Positions 51,240 to 60,946 of a stretch of DNA of 64,000 nucleotides are shown here, piece after piece. Made by a program: the position numbers and the translations under genes. Each line of letters starts with the position of its first letter. Within the stretch, counting starts at the first letter, position 1. A model generated the notes under the pieces. That model was not told the origin of the DNA. It saw only the letters and a program-made list of their open reading frames with translations, and ran no database searches. Where the stretch lies: positions 1 to 64,000 of the forward strand of contig CALURT010000015.1 in assembly GCA_944323245.1 (NCBI GenBank). The letters are read 5' to 3'. The stretch comes from an uncultured Bacteroidales bacterium. GTDB taxonomy: Bacteria > Bacteroidota > Bacteroidia > Bacteroidales > UBA932.

Positions 51240-52424
51240 ATGACAAATATCGGCACAAAGTTTACCAAATACGGCAAAAAGGCCCTTCTCTGCGGCTCGG
51301 GCGAACTCGGGAAGGAAGTTACCCTCGAACTCCAGAGATACGGGGTGCAGGTGGTGGCAGTGGACAAATACGAAAACGCCCCGGCAATGCAGGTGGCGGA
51401 CTCCTCCCATGTGATTTCCATGCTTGACGGACGTGCGCTGAGAGCCGTCATCGAGCAGGAAAAGCCTGATTACATTATCCCGGAAATAGAGGCAATCGCC
51501 ACAGATACCCTCGTGGAACTCGAAAAGGAGGGTTACAACGTCATACCTACGGCAAGGGCCGCCCTCCTGACCATGAACAGGGAAGGAATCAGAAGACTTG
51601 CCGCAGAGACTCTCGGACTCCCGACATCAAAATACAGATTTGCTGAGACCCGGGAGGAATTCGATGCTGCCGTAGAGGAAATAGGCATGCCATGCGTCGT
51701 AAAGCCGGTGATGAGTTCTTCCGGACACGGACAGAGCGTCATACGGTCGGAGGCCGACGTGGATACAGCCTGGCATATTTCCCAGGAAGGCGGCAGGGCC
51801 GGCAGCGGCAAGGTGATAGTGGAAGGCTTCGTGGACTTCGATTACGAAATCACCCTTCTCACGGTAAGGCATTGTGCAGGAACGACTTTCCTCAAACCGA
51901 TAGGCCACCATCAGGTCGACGGTGACTACCGCGAGTCATGGCAGGCCCAGGTCATGCCGGAAAAAGCCTTGAAGAAGGCCGAAGACATTGCCAAGGCCAT
52001 TACTGATGCCCTTGGAGGCTACGGTATCTTCGGTGTGGAACTCTTCGTCAAAGGTGAGGACGTGATTTTCAGCGAGGTTTCCCCGAGACCGCACGATACG
52101 GGAATGGTGACCATGATTTCTCAGGATCTCTCCGAATTCGCCCTTCATGCGAGGGCCATTCTCGGTCTTCCTGTCCCTGAAGTGAAGTTTTTCGGACCGT
52201 CTGCATCCAAGGCGATAGTCGTCGAAGGCAATACCCGGGAATACGAATTCTGCAATCTCGACAAGGTCCTTGAAGAGCCGGGAGTGCAGTTGAGGATTTT
52301 CGGCAAACCTGAAATCAACGGACACCGCAGACTCGGAGTGATTCTTGCCACTGCGGATTCGGTGGCAGAGGCATTGGCCAAGGCCAACAGGGCATACGCC
52401 AAGCTGAGCGTAAAAGTTTACTGA
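51240..52424 (+). CDS. purT: formate-dependent GAR transformylase
   Basis: PurT makes formylglycinamide ribonucleotide from GAR, formate and ATP in purine synthesis. The 394-residue ATP-grasp protein starts [20 protein letters not shown], then has [30 protein letters not shown] (ATP-binding) and [17 protein letters not shown] metal ligands (here [16 protein letters not shown]). It is 8 bp after aguB and probably shares its transcript, a linkage without an obvious metabolic reason. Confidence 0.96.
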   Translation: MTNIGTKFTKYGKKALLCGSGELGKEVTLELQRYGVQVVAVDKYENAPAMQVADSSHVISMLDGRALRAVIEQEKPDYIIPEIEAIATDTLVELEKEGYNVIPTARAALLTMNREGIRRLAAETLGLPTSKYRFAETREEFDAAVEEIGMPCVVKPVMSSSGHGQSVIRSEADVDTAWHISQEGGRAGSGKVIVEGFVDFDYEITLLTVRHCAGTTFLKPIGHHQVDGDYRESWQAQVMPEKALKKAEDIAKAITDALGGYGIFGVELFVKGEDVIFSEVSPRPHDTGMVTMISQDLSEFALHARAILGLPVPEVKFFGPSASKAIVVEGNTREYEFCNLDKVLEEPGVQLRIFGKPEINGHRRLGVILATADSVAEALAKANRAYAKLSVKVY

Positions 52425-52463
52425 TAATTTTCAGGTTTGTTTGGTGTTACGATTATAATATGC

Positions 52464-52471
52464 TATTTTTG
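52464..52471 (+). promoter_or_regulatory. -7 box for wza-wzc-cpsB
   Basis: TATTTTTG matches TAnnTTTG, 40 bp before the GTG start of wza. It separates the export operon from the agu-purT unit. Confidence 0.6.
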
Positions 52472-52511
52472 CAGACAAATTTGCCTGATATTAAATTAAA
52501 AACAGAACATA

Positions 52512-53312
52512 GTGAATACGAATCTGCTTAGAAGCCTTGTATTAGTGTGTGTGTCATTGCTTTTGGCGGCCGGATGCACCACGTCGAAACAAATCCTTTA
52601 TTTCCAGGACATAGATACGGCGGAAATCGAACGCATAGTCACCGATTACGAGCCTGTCATCAAAAGGGACGACATCCTGAAAATAGTAGTCTCCGGTCCA
52701 GACAAACTCGTTGTGCAGCCGTACAACCTCACCCTCGGTGAAATGACGAATTATACGGCTTCCACCCAGCCGGAAAACGCCACTCTCGAATATCATGTGG
52801 ACCAGGACGGCTACATCGATTTTCCGGTACTCGGGAGAATCAAGGTACTCGGCATGACGAGACAGGATCTCGTGCAGTATCTGACCAAGGAGCTCAAGAA
52901 GGAAATCAATGACCCTATCGTCTATGTCTCGTTCGCCAACTTCAAGATTACCGTTCTCGGCGAAGTGAAGGCCCCTGGTACATACAATGTCACCTCCGAA
53001 AGGATCACCATTCTCCAGGCCCTCGGTATGGCAGGTGACCTGAACCTGACGGCAAGACGTGACGGCATCATCCTCATCAGGGAGGAAAACGGACTGAACA
53101 CCCATATCAAGATTGACCTCAAGAAGAGCGACATCCTCAGTTCCCCGTATTTCTATCTTCAGCAGAACGACGTGATATATGTCCCTGCAAGTGCCAACAG
53201 GGTGGCCACGGCCACTTCCACTCCATTGTGGAGCACGATTCTTTCGGGAGTCACCACATTAATGTCAGTAATATCGGTGGTCCTCAGTGTAATAACCTTA
53301 AGCGGCAGATAA
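52512..53312 (+). CDS. wza: polysaccharide export outer-membrane lipoprotein (Wza-like, GTG start)
   Basis: This 266-residue lipoprotein has a lipobox LAAGC (Cys22). Its Poly_export and SLBB-type beta domains (about 45-210) carry the pattern YHVDQDGYIDFPVLGRIKVLGMTRQ and FKITVLGEVKAPGTYNV. The C-terminus ends in a hydrophobic segment (TTLMSVISVVLSVITL). No ATG precedes the signal peptide, so GTG 52512 is the start. It forms the outer-membrane conduit for capsule or exopolysaccharide and precedes wzc by one base. Confidence 0.94.
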   Translation: MNTNLLRSLVLVCVSLLLAAGCTTSKQILYFQDIDTAEIERIVTDYEPVIKRDDILKIVVSGPDKLVVQPYNLTLGEMTNYTASTQPENATLEYHVDQDGYIDFPVLGRIKVLGMTRQDLVQYLTKELKKEINDPIVYVSFANFKITVLGEVKAPGTYNVTSERITILQALGMAGDLNLTARRDGIILIREENGLNTHIKIDLKKSDILSSPYFYLQQNDVIYVPASANRVATATSTPLWSTILSGVTTLMSVISVVLSVITLSGR

Positions 53313-53313
53313 C

Positions 53314-55713
53314 ATGGAAAACAACGCCAACGAAAACAATACCGTAAACAAGAACAAAAAGGAAGATTCAATAGATCTAAGATACATCGTGGATGTCATC
53401 TGGGATTTGAAATACTGGATTATAGCGGCAGTGGCGGCAGCCCTTGTATTCGGCTTCGTCTATATCCGTCTTTCCACGCCTCAGTACCAGAGGACTGCGA
53501 CAGTCCTGATTGCCAACGACAGACTGAGCGGCGGCATGGGATCCGAAATGCAGCTGCTGTCCGACATTACCGGCATGAAAGCAAACGGCGTAGTCCAGAA
53601 CGAACTCTACATTATCCGGTCAAGGCCTTTGATGCAGAAAGTGGTGGAGGACTTGAACCTCAATGTCAGGTATTTCAAGAAAAGCCATGTTTTCCTTACA
53701 CAGGAGATGTACGGGAACTCTCCGATTTCTTTCGAACTTGTCTCAGGCAGCCACAAGAACAGGTATCCGTCGATATCCGTCGAGATACAGGTAAATGAAG
53801 ACACGACTTCGTATGTTATAAAGGAACTGACTTTCGTGTCGAATTCCGCCGATGCCAAGCATCCGAAAAGAAAGGAATTCAAGGACAGACAGTACAATTT
53901 CGGCGATGCCGTCAACCTTCCGGACAACAACGTGATAATAATTTCCAAGTCCGCCGCTTCGGCATCCCTCGAACCGGAAAGATATACCGTAACGCATATT
54001 TCTCCGAAAAAATACGCCAAGGCATATTGCGCCAAGCTCAACGCCGGTACTACCGACTACAAGGAGCGTTCGAGCGTGATTTCCCTCTCGCTTACGGACA
54101 ATATCCCGTCAAGGGCGGACGACATCCTGAACACGCTTATAGAGAAATACAATACCGAATCCAAGGATTTCATGAACATTTCCACCATGAACACCCTTGA
54201 ATTCATCGACGCAAGGCTCACGGAACTTGAAAAGCAGCTCGGCGACATCGAGACCGAGGCGAGGAATTACAAGACTGAAAATTCCCTCGTGGATTTCATG
54301 TTCCAGTCACAGGCGAGCATCACGAAGGGCACCCAATATGAAACCCAGCTTACCGAAATAGGTATCCAGCTGAAATTCATGGAGATGATTAAGAAATACA
54401 TGGCCGAACCGGGCAACGAGTACAGTCTCCTCCCGGCGGACATAGGCATCTCCGATTCCGGACTTTCTACATCCATCGGCGAATACAACAAGGTGGTGAT
54501 GGAAAGAAGACGCCTTTTGCAGAACGCTTCCGAGACCAACCCGAGGGTAGTGCTCATGACATCACAGATAGAGGACATGCGCAAGGCTATCGCCCTTTCG
54601 GTAGACCAGCTTGCGGATGCATACCAGCTTCAGTATGATACCATTTTGGGTGAAGTACAGGCAGAGCAGTCCAAGATATCGGACATTCCTGCCCAGCAGA
54701 TAGACGTGGCCAAGATCGAGAGACAGCAGTCCATCGTGGAACCGCTGTACATTCTGCTTCGTCAGAAGAAGGAAGAGGCCCTGATAGCCCTCAGCGCCGT
54801 GACTGACAATGCGAGAATCGTGGAGCCGGCTGACGGCCCGGATGCTCCGTCGTCGCCGAAGCCGATGATGATATATTTCATGTGCCTCGTCCTCGGTTTC
54901 ATCGCTCCTCCGGGCGTATTCTTCCTCAAGGACCTCCTGAAACGCAAGGTTTCGACAGTCAAGGACATCACAGACAGGACGGAAGTGCCGGTATTGGGAG
55001 TCATCCCGTCGACAAAGGATGAAGCCTTCGTGGTACAGGGCAGCAGGGATATATTCTCGGAGACTTTCCGGGCAGTAAGGGCCAACATGGGTTTCCTCAA
55101 TGGGAAGGTCTTCCAGATCACTTCTTCGATATCCGGAGAAGGCAAGTCAACGGTAGCCATCAATATCGCCCTTACGCTTGCCTTTGCCGGCAACAAGGTC
55201 CTCCTGCTTGAGACGGACCTCAGAAACGGATTCGATTACAAGTTCTTCAACGTGCCGAAGAGCCCGAGAGGACTTTCCACCTTGCTGAGCGGCAAGTCGA
55301 CTCTCGAAGAAGTCCTTCACAAGGGCCTCAGACACCAGAACCTTGACGTGATTCTCAGAGGTTCCATACCTCCTAATCCGAGCGAACTGCTTACAAGCAA
55401 GAACATGGAAGAATTAGTGGCTTCGATGAGAGAGAAATACGACTATGTCATCTGCGACTCGTCACCGTATATCGTGATTTCAGACCCGTTGGTAGTCAAC
55501 AAGTTCGTGGACGGAACGATATACGTCGTAAGATGCGGCTATTCGGATTTGAGGTTCATAGACGAAATCGATATGGCTGCAACCACGAACAGGCTGCGCA
55601 ACATTTCGATAGTCGTCAACTCCGCAGACATGGCCGGAAAGACGTATGGAAGGGGCGGAAGCTACGGTTATGGCTACGGTTACGGTTATACGTCAGGTTC
55701 ATCCAAAAAATAA
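53314..55713 (+). CDS. wzc: Wzc-type tyrosine autokinase/chain-length regulator
   Basis: This 799-residue inner-membrane protein co-polymerises with Wza and controls chain length. The N-terminal Wzz domain is bounded by two membrane segments (about 36-53 and 515-535) with a long coiled region between (about 280-480). The cytoplasmic BY-kinase domain has Walker A SGEGKST (about 606-612), Walker A' VLLLETDLRNG, and a C-terminal cluster of six tyrosines (SYGYGYGYGY) for autophosphorylation. It is followed by a PHP phosphatase gene. Confidence 0.95.
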   Translation: MENNANENNTVNKNKKEDSIDLRYIVDVIWDLKYWIIAAVAAALVFGFVYIRLSTPQYQRTATVLIANDRLSGGMGSEMQLLSDITGMKANGVVQNELYIIRSRPLMQKVVEDLNLNVRYFKKSHVFLTQEMYGNSPISFELVSGSHKNRYPSISVEIQVNEDTTSYVIKELTFVSNSADAKHPKRKEFKDRQYNFGDAVNLPDNNVIIISKSAASASLEPERYTVTHISPKKYAKAYCAKLNAGTTDYKERSSVISLSLTDNIPSRADDILNTLIEKYNTESKDFMNISTMNTLEFIDARLTELEKQLGDIETEARNYKTENSLVDFMFQSQASITKGTQYETQLTEIGIQLKFMEMIKKYMAEPGNEYSLLPADIGISDSGLSTSIGEYNKVVMERRRLLQNASETNPRVVLMTSQIEDMRKAIALSVDQLADAYQLQYDTILGEVQAEQSKISDIPAQQIDVAKIERQQSIVEPLYILLRQKKEEALIALSAVTDNARIVEPADGPDAPSSPKPMMIYFMCLVLGFIAPPGVFFLKDLLKRKVSTVKDITDRTEVPVLGVIPSTKDEAFVVQGSRDIFSETFRAVRANMGFLNGKVFQITSSISGEGKSTVAINIALTLAFAGNKVLLLETDLRNGFDYKFFNVPKSPRGLSTLLSGKSTLEEVLHKGLRHQNLDVILRGSIPPNPSELLTSKNMEELVASMREKYDYVICDSSPYIVISDPLVVNKFVDGTIYVVRCGYSDLRFIDEIDMAATTNRLRNISIVVNSADMAGKTYGRGGSYGYGYGYGYTSGSSKK

Positions 55714-55728
55714 CAGCCTTATTCCAAT

Positions 55729-56475
55729 ATGTCATTGTTTCGCAGAAAGACAGTAAAGTTCAAGGAATTGCCTTTCCGGACGGATGTTCACTCGCATCTG
55801 CTCCCCGGCGTGGATGATGGATTCAAGACCGGGGAGACATCCTTGTCTGCTATTGAAATAATGAGAAATGCAGGAGTGGAAAGAATCATACTGACTCCTC
55901 ATGTCTTTCCGGAGCTGTATCCTGACAATACCCCTTCTTTCATCCGCGGACGTTTTGCTTCATTGGCCCCGGAGTTCGAAAAAACGGGGATGAAGTTCAG
56001 GATAGCCGGCGAACACATGATTTACGAGGGATTCGAGGAGGATGCCGAGAAGAGCAGGTCCGACCTGCTCGTATTGCCGGACAACATGATACTCATCGAG
56101 ATGTCCTATGTATTCGAGTCTCTGAATATCAAGGATTCGATATTTTATCTCAATTCGACAGGACTCAGACCGGTATTGGCCCATCCTGAAAGGTATATCT
56201 ATTATTCGAAGAGCCTGCATGACATCAGGACTCTCATGGATATGGACTGCAGGCTGCAGCTGAATCTGCTTTCTCTCGGGGGCTTTTACGGAAGGATGGT
56301 CAAAGCGAAGGCGGAACTCATGCTCGAAAAGGGCCTGTATTCCTATTTGGGCACCGACCTGCACAGGATCTCGCAGATAGACGCCATCCGTGAGCTCGAT
56401 ATCCCATGGAAATACGTTCCTGCGTTGGAAAAGCTCTGTGAGGCCAACGACAATCTGTTCGACAGCGCTGTCTGA
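55729..56475 (+). CDS. CpsB-type PHP tyrosine phosphatase
   Basis: This 248-residue PHP-family protein probably dephosphorylates the Wzc tyrosine tail. It has the metal-binding TDVHSHLLPGVDDGF (about 21-35), the RIILTPHVFPE His, the GEHMIYE segment, LAHPERY and LGTDLHR, which complete the trinuclear metal site. The family is that of Streptococcus CpsB rather than Wzb, a combination common in Bacteroidota. It starts 15 bp after wzc and ends 7 bp from the end of the convergent HAD gene. Confidence 0.93.
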   Translation: MSLFRRKTVKFKELPFRTDVHSHLLPGVDDGFKTGETSLSAIEIMRNAGVERIILTPHVFPELYPDNTPSFIRGRFASLAPEFEKTGMKFRIAGEHMIYEGFEEDAEKSRSDLLVLPDNMILIEMSYVFESLNIKDSIFYLNSTGLRPVLAHPERYIYYSKSLHDIRTLMDMDCRLQLNLLSLGGFYGRMVKAKAELMLEKGLYSYLGTDLHRISQIDAIRELDIPWKYVPALEKLCEANDNLFDSAV

Positions 56476-56482
56476 GCCCGGT

Positions 56483-57313
56483 TCAGGCCAATTTCTGAAG
56501 TTCGTATTCGGTGCGGATCTTGTCGATGATGGCGCATACGAGTTTGTATGTCCTGCTCCCGACGGTATAGTCAGCAGGTGACATGAAGTTTACCCTTTTC
56601 TGGCGCAGGAGTTTCTGTGCGGTCTTCTTTTTCTTTTCTATCTGGGGATTGTAGACTGCAATCGAATTCCCGCCGAACATCTTGACGATTTTCATGCACG
56701 GCACGTCGGTCTCTCCGTCGCCGAAGTATATCATGTGCGAAAAAGGTATCCTTTTCTTTTCTTCCATCTGGCTTTCGTTCACGCGCTTGTTGTCCCTGAT
56801 GCTGAGAATCCCCTTGTTTATCTTGAAAAGGAACTGGGTCTTGGCCGTATAGTCCACTGCAACCCCAGGCCAGATTGCCTCGCCCTTTTCATTGTAGAGG
56901 AAGGAGCATGCGAAGATCCGTTTGAATTCCTTGGCTATCGGAGTGCCCTCAATCATTTCGGCAAGGCCTGACGAATTGATGTAATGCTCGATTTTCACCC
57001 CTTTGCTCTTGCCGTATTTCTTTACTGCTTTGAACCATTCCCTGACGCCGGCGAACAGTTCTATTTTCTCTCCGAATTTCATGAAATCCTCCCTGCGGAG
57101 CTTTATTCCGGCGGTTCTGGCTTCGTCGAACATCAGTTTCATGTAGGCGAGGATATTGCTTGCGTCCTGTCCTTTGGCGATGTCGTCGCTCATGCGCCAG
57201 AATTCTTCCGGGCTTTTGCCTATGGCCTGGATGAAGCCGAATTCCTGCATGTTGCCGGGAGAAAGTGTCCCGTCGAAATCGTATATCAGAGCTACTATCG
57301 GTTCTTTTCGCAT
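56483..57313 (-). CDS. HAD-family phosphatase
   Basis: This 276-residue haloacid dehalogenase-like hydrolase has the nucleophile motif IYDFDGTLSPG (Asp12, Asp14) near the N-terminus and the C-terminal metal motif YFGDGETDVPCMK. The substrate is unknown. It lies 15 bp after the nucleotidyltransferase-like gene on the minus strand, so both are probably one transcript. The convergent end with the cpsB-like gene leaves only 7 bp and no clear terminator. Confidence 0.9.
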   Translation of the reverse strand: MRKEPIVALIYDFDGTLSPGNMQEFGFIQAIGKSPEEFWRMSDDIAKGQDASNILAYMKLMFDEARTAGIKLRREDFMKFGEKIELFAGVREWFKAVKKYGKSKGVKIEHYINSSGLAEMIEGTPIAKEFKRIFACSFLYNEKGEAIWPGVAVDYTAKTQFLFKINKGILSIRDNKRVNESQMEEKKRIPFSHMIYFGDGETDVPCMKIVKMFGGNSIAVYNPQIEKKKKTAQKLLRQKRVNFMSPADYTVGSRTYKLVCAIIDKIRTEYELQKLA

Positions 57314-57328
57314 GATTGTTATTTAACG

Positions 57329-58468
57329 TTATTTATGTTTAAGTACGGCGCGGAAGCCGGAATTCAATGTATTCATGTAATGCGAGACGGTCTGGCCGGG
57401 AGCTATGGCGAAACGCTGCATGTACCTGCGGTTGTGCCTGTAAAGGCTTATCGTTTTCCTGACAATGTACGGTTTGTCGAAATAATATCCGTTCCCTTTG
57501 GTGTAAGTCCCGAAATTCCCTTCCGAGAAAATGAATTCATGCAGCCTGACTGCCTTTTTCAATGTTTTGTCACTCATGCATGTGTCCGAAAACGCCATGG
57601 AAGCATCCATTCCGAGGTCTTCATGGCAGAGACGGCAGAAAAAGTCCCATTCTTTCATCAACTTGTACATCCTGAGCCTCTCAAGAAGCTCGCCGCTGTC
57701 GATTTCATCGTGTTTCGCTGTCAGGAGCAGTGCAAGGTCGCACAATTGTCTCAGACCAATTCCCTGGGTCATGAAATGATGGAAGGCATGGACGAAAATG
57801 AAAAGTGCGTTGTAGGTTGGAGGAGGGACAAGTACGGAACGCCCGTCAAGGATGACCTTGCAGTCAGTGTCCTGCAGGGACTTCCTTTCCCATTCGGCGA
57901 AACTTGCCGATGTCTCGCTCGGGTCGGCGGCCAATTTGTGGACTTCAACCGTGACCCCGTCCCATTCGAAGTGCGAATGCTTGTATGTAGCCTCGGCGAG
58001 GTTGTCCACCATGCCCCATTCCGAAAGAAGCGACATGGTGCGCCCGAAATTGTCTTCCCCGACATACAGGTCAATGTCACCGCACTGGCGGCGTGCAGGA
58101 TTCGGATAGAGGACGGCGTTGCCCTGGCCTTTCAGAAGTACGGACTTTATTCCACATCCGGACAGTTTTTCCGACAGTTCACCTGCAGCCCTGTCCAATT
58201 TGCCGTTGAGTTTTTCTATCTTGTCCGTGAATGCCATCAGCCTGTACATCGTCGGCAGATCTGGACGCAGTCTCTCCGGCAACGAGACTATGCCGTCATA
58301 GACGAGCGGCATTACAGCCTGCATTCTCGCATGGGCAAGGATTTTCTTCCATTCGGCAGCCCCGTCTTCGAAAAGGGAAGCGTCTGCGGATCTTCCCCAC
58401 ATCCCGGCCCGCAGCAATTCTAAAAACTGCAGCTGTATCTTGTCCTGAGTCAAACCTTTCATCTTCAA
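57329..58468 (-). CDS. nucleotidyltransferase-fold family protein (NTP_transf_5-like)
   Basis: This 379-residue protein has a nucleotidyltransferase core with LLKGQGNAVLYPNPARRQCGDIDLYV (split here: LKGQG then GDIDLYVG, the DxD metal motif near residue 130) and a downstream HSHFEWDGVTVEVHK strand. The family is found in Bacteroidota, often near polysaccharide or peptide-synthesis genes, and its role is unknown. It has its own minus-strand promoter and leads a two-gene unit with the HAD phosphatase. Confidence 0.85.
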   Translation of the reverse strand: MKMKGLTQDKIQLQFLELLRAGMWGRSADASLFEDGAAEWKKILAHARMQAVMPLVYDGIVSLPERLRPDLPTMYRLMAFTDKIEKLNGKLDRAAGELSEKLSGCGIKSVLLKGQGNAVLYPNPARRQCGDIDLYVGEDNFGRTMSLLSEWGMVDNLAEATYKHSHFEWDGVTVEVHKLAADPSETSASFAEWERKSLQDTDCKVILDGRSVLVPPPTYNALFIFVHAFHHFMTQGIGLRQLCDLALLLTAKHDEIDSGELLERLRMYKLMKEWDFFCRLCHEDLGMDASMAFSDTCMSDKTLKKAVRLHEFIFSEGNFGTYTKGNGYYFDKPYIVRKTISLYRHNRRYMQRFAIAPGQTVSHYMNTLNSGFRAVLKHK

Positions 58469-58482
58469 ATCGATTTCCGGAA

Positions 58483-58490
58483 CAAAGATA
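58483..58490 (-). promoter_or_regulatory. -7 box for nucleotidyltransferase/HAD unit
   Basis: On the minus strand this reads TATCTTTG, an exact -7 match, 14 bp before the gene start. No comparable box is evident for the divergent acyl-CoA synthetase-like gene. Confidence 0.55.
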
Positions 58491-58551
58491 CTATTTTTTA
58501 TTTTAACCGATTATTCTTATATTGCATGGCTAATTGAAATTGAATCTGATT

Positions 58552-60195
58552 ATGAAACACTATTTGTCGAGATTCGGGGAAATGGTCAGGAACCATTGGG
58601 ATAAAAAGGTCCTGTGCAATTTTCAGGGAGAATCGTTCACCTATGGGGAGACAGCGGTACTTATCGAAAAGTTCCATCTGTTTTTCGAGGCTGCAGGCAT
58701 GACAAAAGGCGACAAAATCGCCCTCTGCGCCAAGAATTCCGCACGCTGGGGCGTCTCTTTCTTTGCGGTCAACACGTACGGGGCCGTCCTTGTCCCGATT
58801 CTCGCTGATTTCCATCCCGACAGCGTAAATTCTCTTGTAGACCATTCCGAGAGCCGGATGCTGATTACCGACGAGGATATATGGGCCAGACTCGACATAT
58901 CGAAGATGCCTCTTGTGGAATGTGTGGTTTCCACCAAGGACTTTTCCCTCCTGTATTGCCGGGAAGAGCGGATACAGAAGGCAAAGGACTCCGTCAAGGA
59001 GCTTTTCGATGCAAGGTATCCCGACGGTTTCGGGCCGGACAATGTCTCGTATCCGACTGACAATGACAAGGATCTGGCTCTTATCAACTATACTTCAGGG
59101 ACCATGAGCGCTCCGAAAGGAGTGATGATAAGGTACGAATCCCTGAGTTCCAATGTGGAATTCGGCATCGATTTCATGCCTTGCGGTCCTGAAGACAATA
59201 TAGTGTCCATGCTTCCGATGGCACACATGTACGGTATGGTATTCGAGTTCCTGTATCCTGTCTGCGGGGGAGTGACGGTCTATTACCTCGGAAAGACCCC
59301 TACGCCGGCCCTGCTTCTCGGAGCGATGTCGGTCGTAAAGCCGTACCTTGTCATCACCGTACCGCTTGTCATGGAGAAAATATTCAAAAGTGCGGTACAG
59401 CCTGTCCTGAAAAAGCCCGTCATGAAGGTCCTGACAAGGATTCCGGGTATCAACAGGATTATTTTCAGGAAGATACATGACAAACTGATGAATGCTCTCG
59501 GAGGCAATGTGCGTTGCATTATCATGGGCGGTGCGGCACTGAATCCTGAAGTGGAGGCATGGCTCAAGAAATTCCGCCTGCCGTTTACCGTCGGTTATGG
59601 CATGACGGAGGGCGCTCCGCTGTTCGGATATGAGGACTGGCGCAGGTTCGTGCCTCATTCCTGCGGCAAGAAGGTCGACAGGATAGATGTCCGTATAGAT
59701 TCCGACGACCCGCAGAACAAGGCAGGGGAAATACAGGTCATCGGCACGAATGTGATGGAGGGCTATTACAAGAATCCTGAAGCTACCGCCGCAGCATTCA
59801 CGGCTGACGGATGGCTGCGCACCGGCGACCTCGGAGTAATAGACGCAGACGGCAACATATTCATAAGGGGACGCAGCAAGAACATGATACTTTCTTCCAA
59901 CGGACAGAACATCTATCCGGAAGAAATCGAGGCCGTGCTGAACAATCAGCAGTATGTCGTCGAATCAGTGGTGGTGGACCGTTCTTCCAAATTGGTCGGA
60001 CTTGTGTACCTTGATACCGATAAAATGGAAAAGGACGGCCTTGACGGACCTGCCCGGGAAGCGGCTGTGGGTGCCATCCTTGCGTCCGTGAACAGGGATC
60101 TGCCTGCGTACAGCAGGCTGTCGAAATTGGAAGTGATGGACAAGCCGTTCGAGAAGACCCCGAAGATGAGCATCCGCCGCTTCCTCTACAAATAG
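58552..60195 (+). CDS. AMP-binding enzyme, long-chain acyl-CoA synthetase-like
   Basis: This 547-residue adenylate-forming enzyme activates a carboxylic acid with ATP. Motifs: NYTSGTMSAPKGVM (ATP-binding loop, variant of TSGTTGxPKG), VGYGMTEGAPLFGYE, WLRTGDLGVID, and RGRSKNMILSSNGQNIYPEEIE. I prefer ATG 58552 over a TTG at 58534. The substrate is likely a fatty acid, but aryl or other acids cannot be excluded. Its C-terminal region includes the catalytic Lys near the end (KTPKMSIRRF). Confidence 0.9.
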   Translation: MKHYLSRFGEMVRNHWDKKVLCNFQGESFTYGETAVLIEKFHLFFEAAGMTKGDKIALCAKNSARWGVSFFAVNTYGAVLVPILADFHPDSVNSLVDHSESRMLITDEDIWARLDISKMPLVECVVSTKDFSLLYCREERIQKAKDSVKELFDARYPDGFGPDNVSYPTDNDKDLALINYTSGTMSAPKGVMIRYESLSSNVEFGIDFMPCGPEDNIVSMLPMAHMYGMVFEFLYPVCGGVTVYYLGKTPTPALLLGAMSVVKPYLVITVPLVMEKIFKSAVQPVLKKPVMKVLTRIPGINRIIFRKIHDKLMNALGGNVRCIIMGGAALNPEVEAWLKKFRLPFTVGYGMTEGAPLFGYEDWRRFVPHSCGKKVDRIDVRIDSDDPQNKAGEIQVIGTNVMEGYYKNPEATAAAFTADGWLRTGDLGVIDADGNIFIRGRSKNMILSSNGQNIYPEEIEAVLNNQQYVVESVVVDRSSKLVGLVYLDTDKMEKDGLDGPAREAAVGAILASVNRDLPAYSRLSKLEVMDKPFEKTPKMSIRRFLYK

Positions 60196-60262
60196 CCGGA
60201 CAATTTCTGCAACGAATATCCGTCGCACTGCATCTATATGCCTGTGTAATAAAAACGTTGCA

Positions 60263-60925
60263 ATGAAAACTGTCGGACTTGCCTCATTCGTTACGATGCT
60301 TTTGGCCTGCGGGCTGCTTTCGGCTTCTGCCGAAGCCCGCAGAGTCCGTACGGAAACCGCCAATGCTTTCGAGTTGAAGCGTCATGAACTGACCGTTTCC
60401 ACAGGTATCGTCCCAGGAAGATATTCCTTCGGATACAATTATATTTCCCCCTTTGATGACGGGTCTCTCGCCGGACTGTACGAAAGTGCGGCATATTATG
60501 AAAGGGAATACACGTCCGGAGTTTGGTCTCTCGGCTATACCTATAATTTTACCAAACTGTTGGCTGTCTATACCAGCATATCGTATGAACGCGGCTGGAC
60601 AGACTACTGCAGGAGATCGGACGACGCTCTTGCTGCACGCAATGTGGACGGCTATCTTTCCGCTGTCGCATCATTCAAGGTAAACTGGTTCAACCGTCCT
60701 ATGGTACGGCTTTATTCTTACGCCGGCATCGGAATCTCCTTCAACCATTATTCGAACGATTCTGTCGGCTATCCGGGAAAGGGACGTAAATATCATGATC
60801 TGATGTTCGCCGGGCAGGTCACACCCATTGGCGTTACCGTAGGGAAAAGCATTTTCGGCTTTGCCGAATTGGGTCTCGGAACTTGTTTTTCCGGCATTGC
60901 CTTCGGCGTAGGCTATCGTTTTTGA
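60263..60925 (+). CDS. outer-membrane beta-barrel protein, copy 1
   Basis: This 220-residue protein has a signal peptide (about 1-25, ending SASAEA) and a body of alternating aromatic strands ending GIAFGVGYRF, with the C-terminal Phe needed for barrel insertion. The last 30 residues (GVTVGKSIFGFAELGLGTC) closely match those of the protein at 61.8 kb (GISVGKKVYGFAECGVGMQ), so the two are paralogues. No known family was recognised. It heads a barrel-lipoprotein-barrel-lipoprotein series. Confidence 0.82.
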   Translation: MKTVGLASFVTMLLACGLLSASAEARRVRTETANAFELKRHELTVSTGIVPGRYSFGYNYISPFDDGSLAGLYESAAYYEREYTSGVWSLGYTYNFTKLLAVYTSISYERGWTDYCRRSDDALAARNVDGYLSAVASFKVNWFNRPMVRLYSYAGIGISFNHYSNDSVGYPGKGRKYHDLMFAGQVTPIGVTVGKSIFGFAELGLGTCFSGIAFGVGYRF

Positions 60926-60946
60926 CTTTATGCAGGATAAGGAATT

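Noticed and set aside
56984..58423. A 479-codon open frame on the plus strand
   Set aside because: It lies wholly opposite the HAD and nucleotidyltransferase genes on the minus strand, has no recognisable domain, and both minus-strand proteins show clear family motifs.
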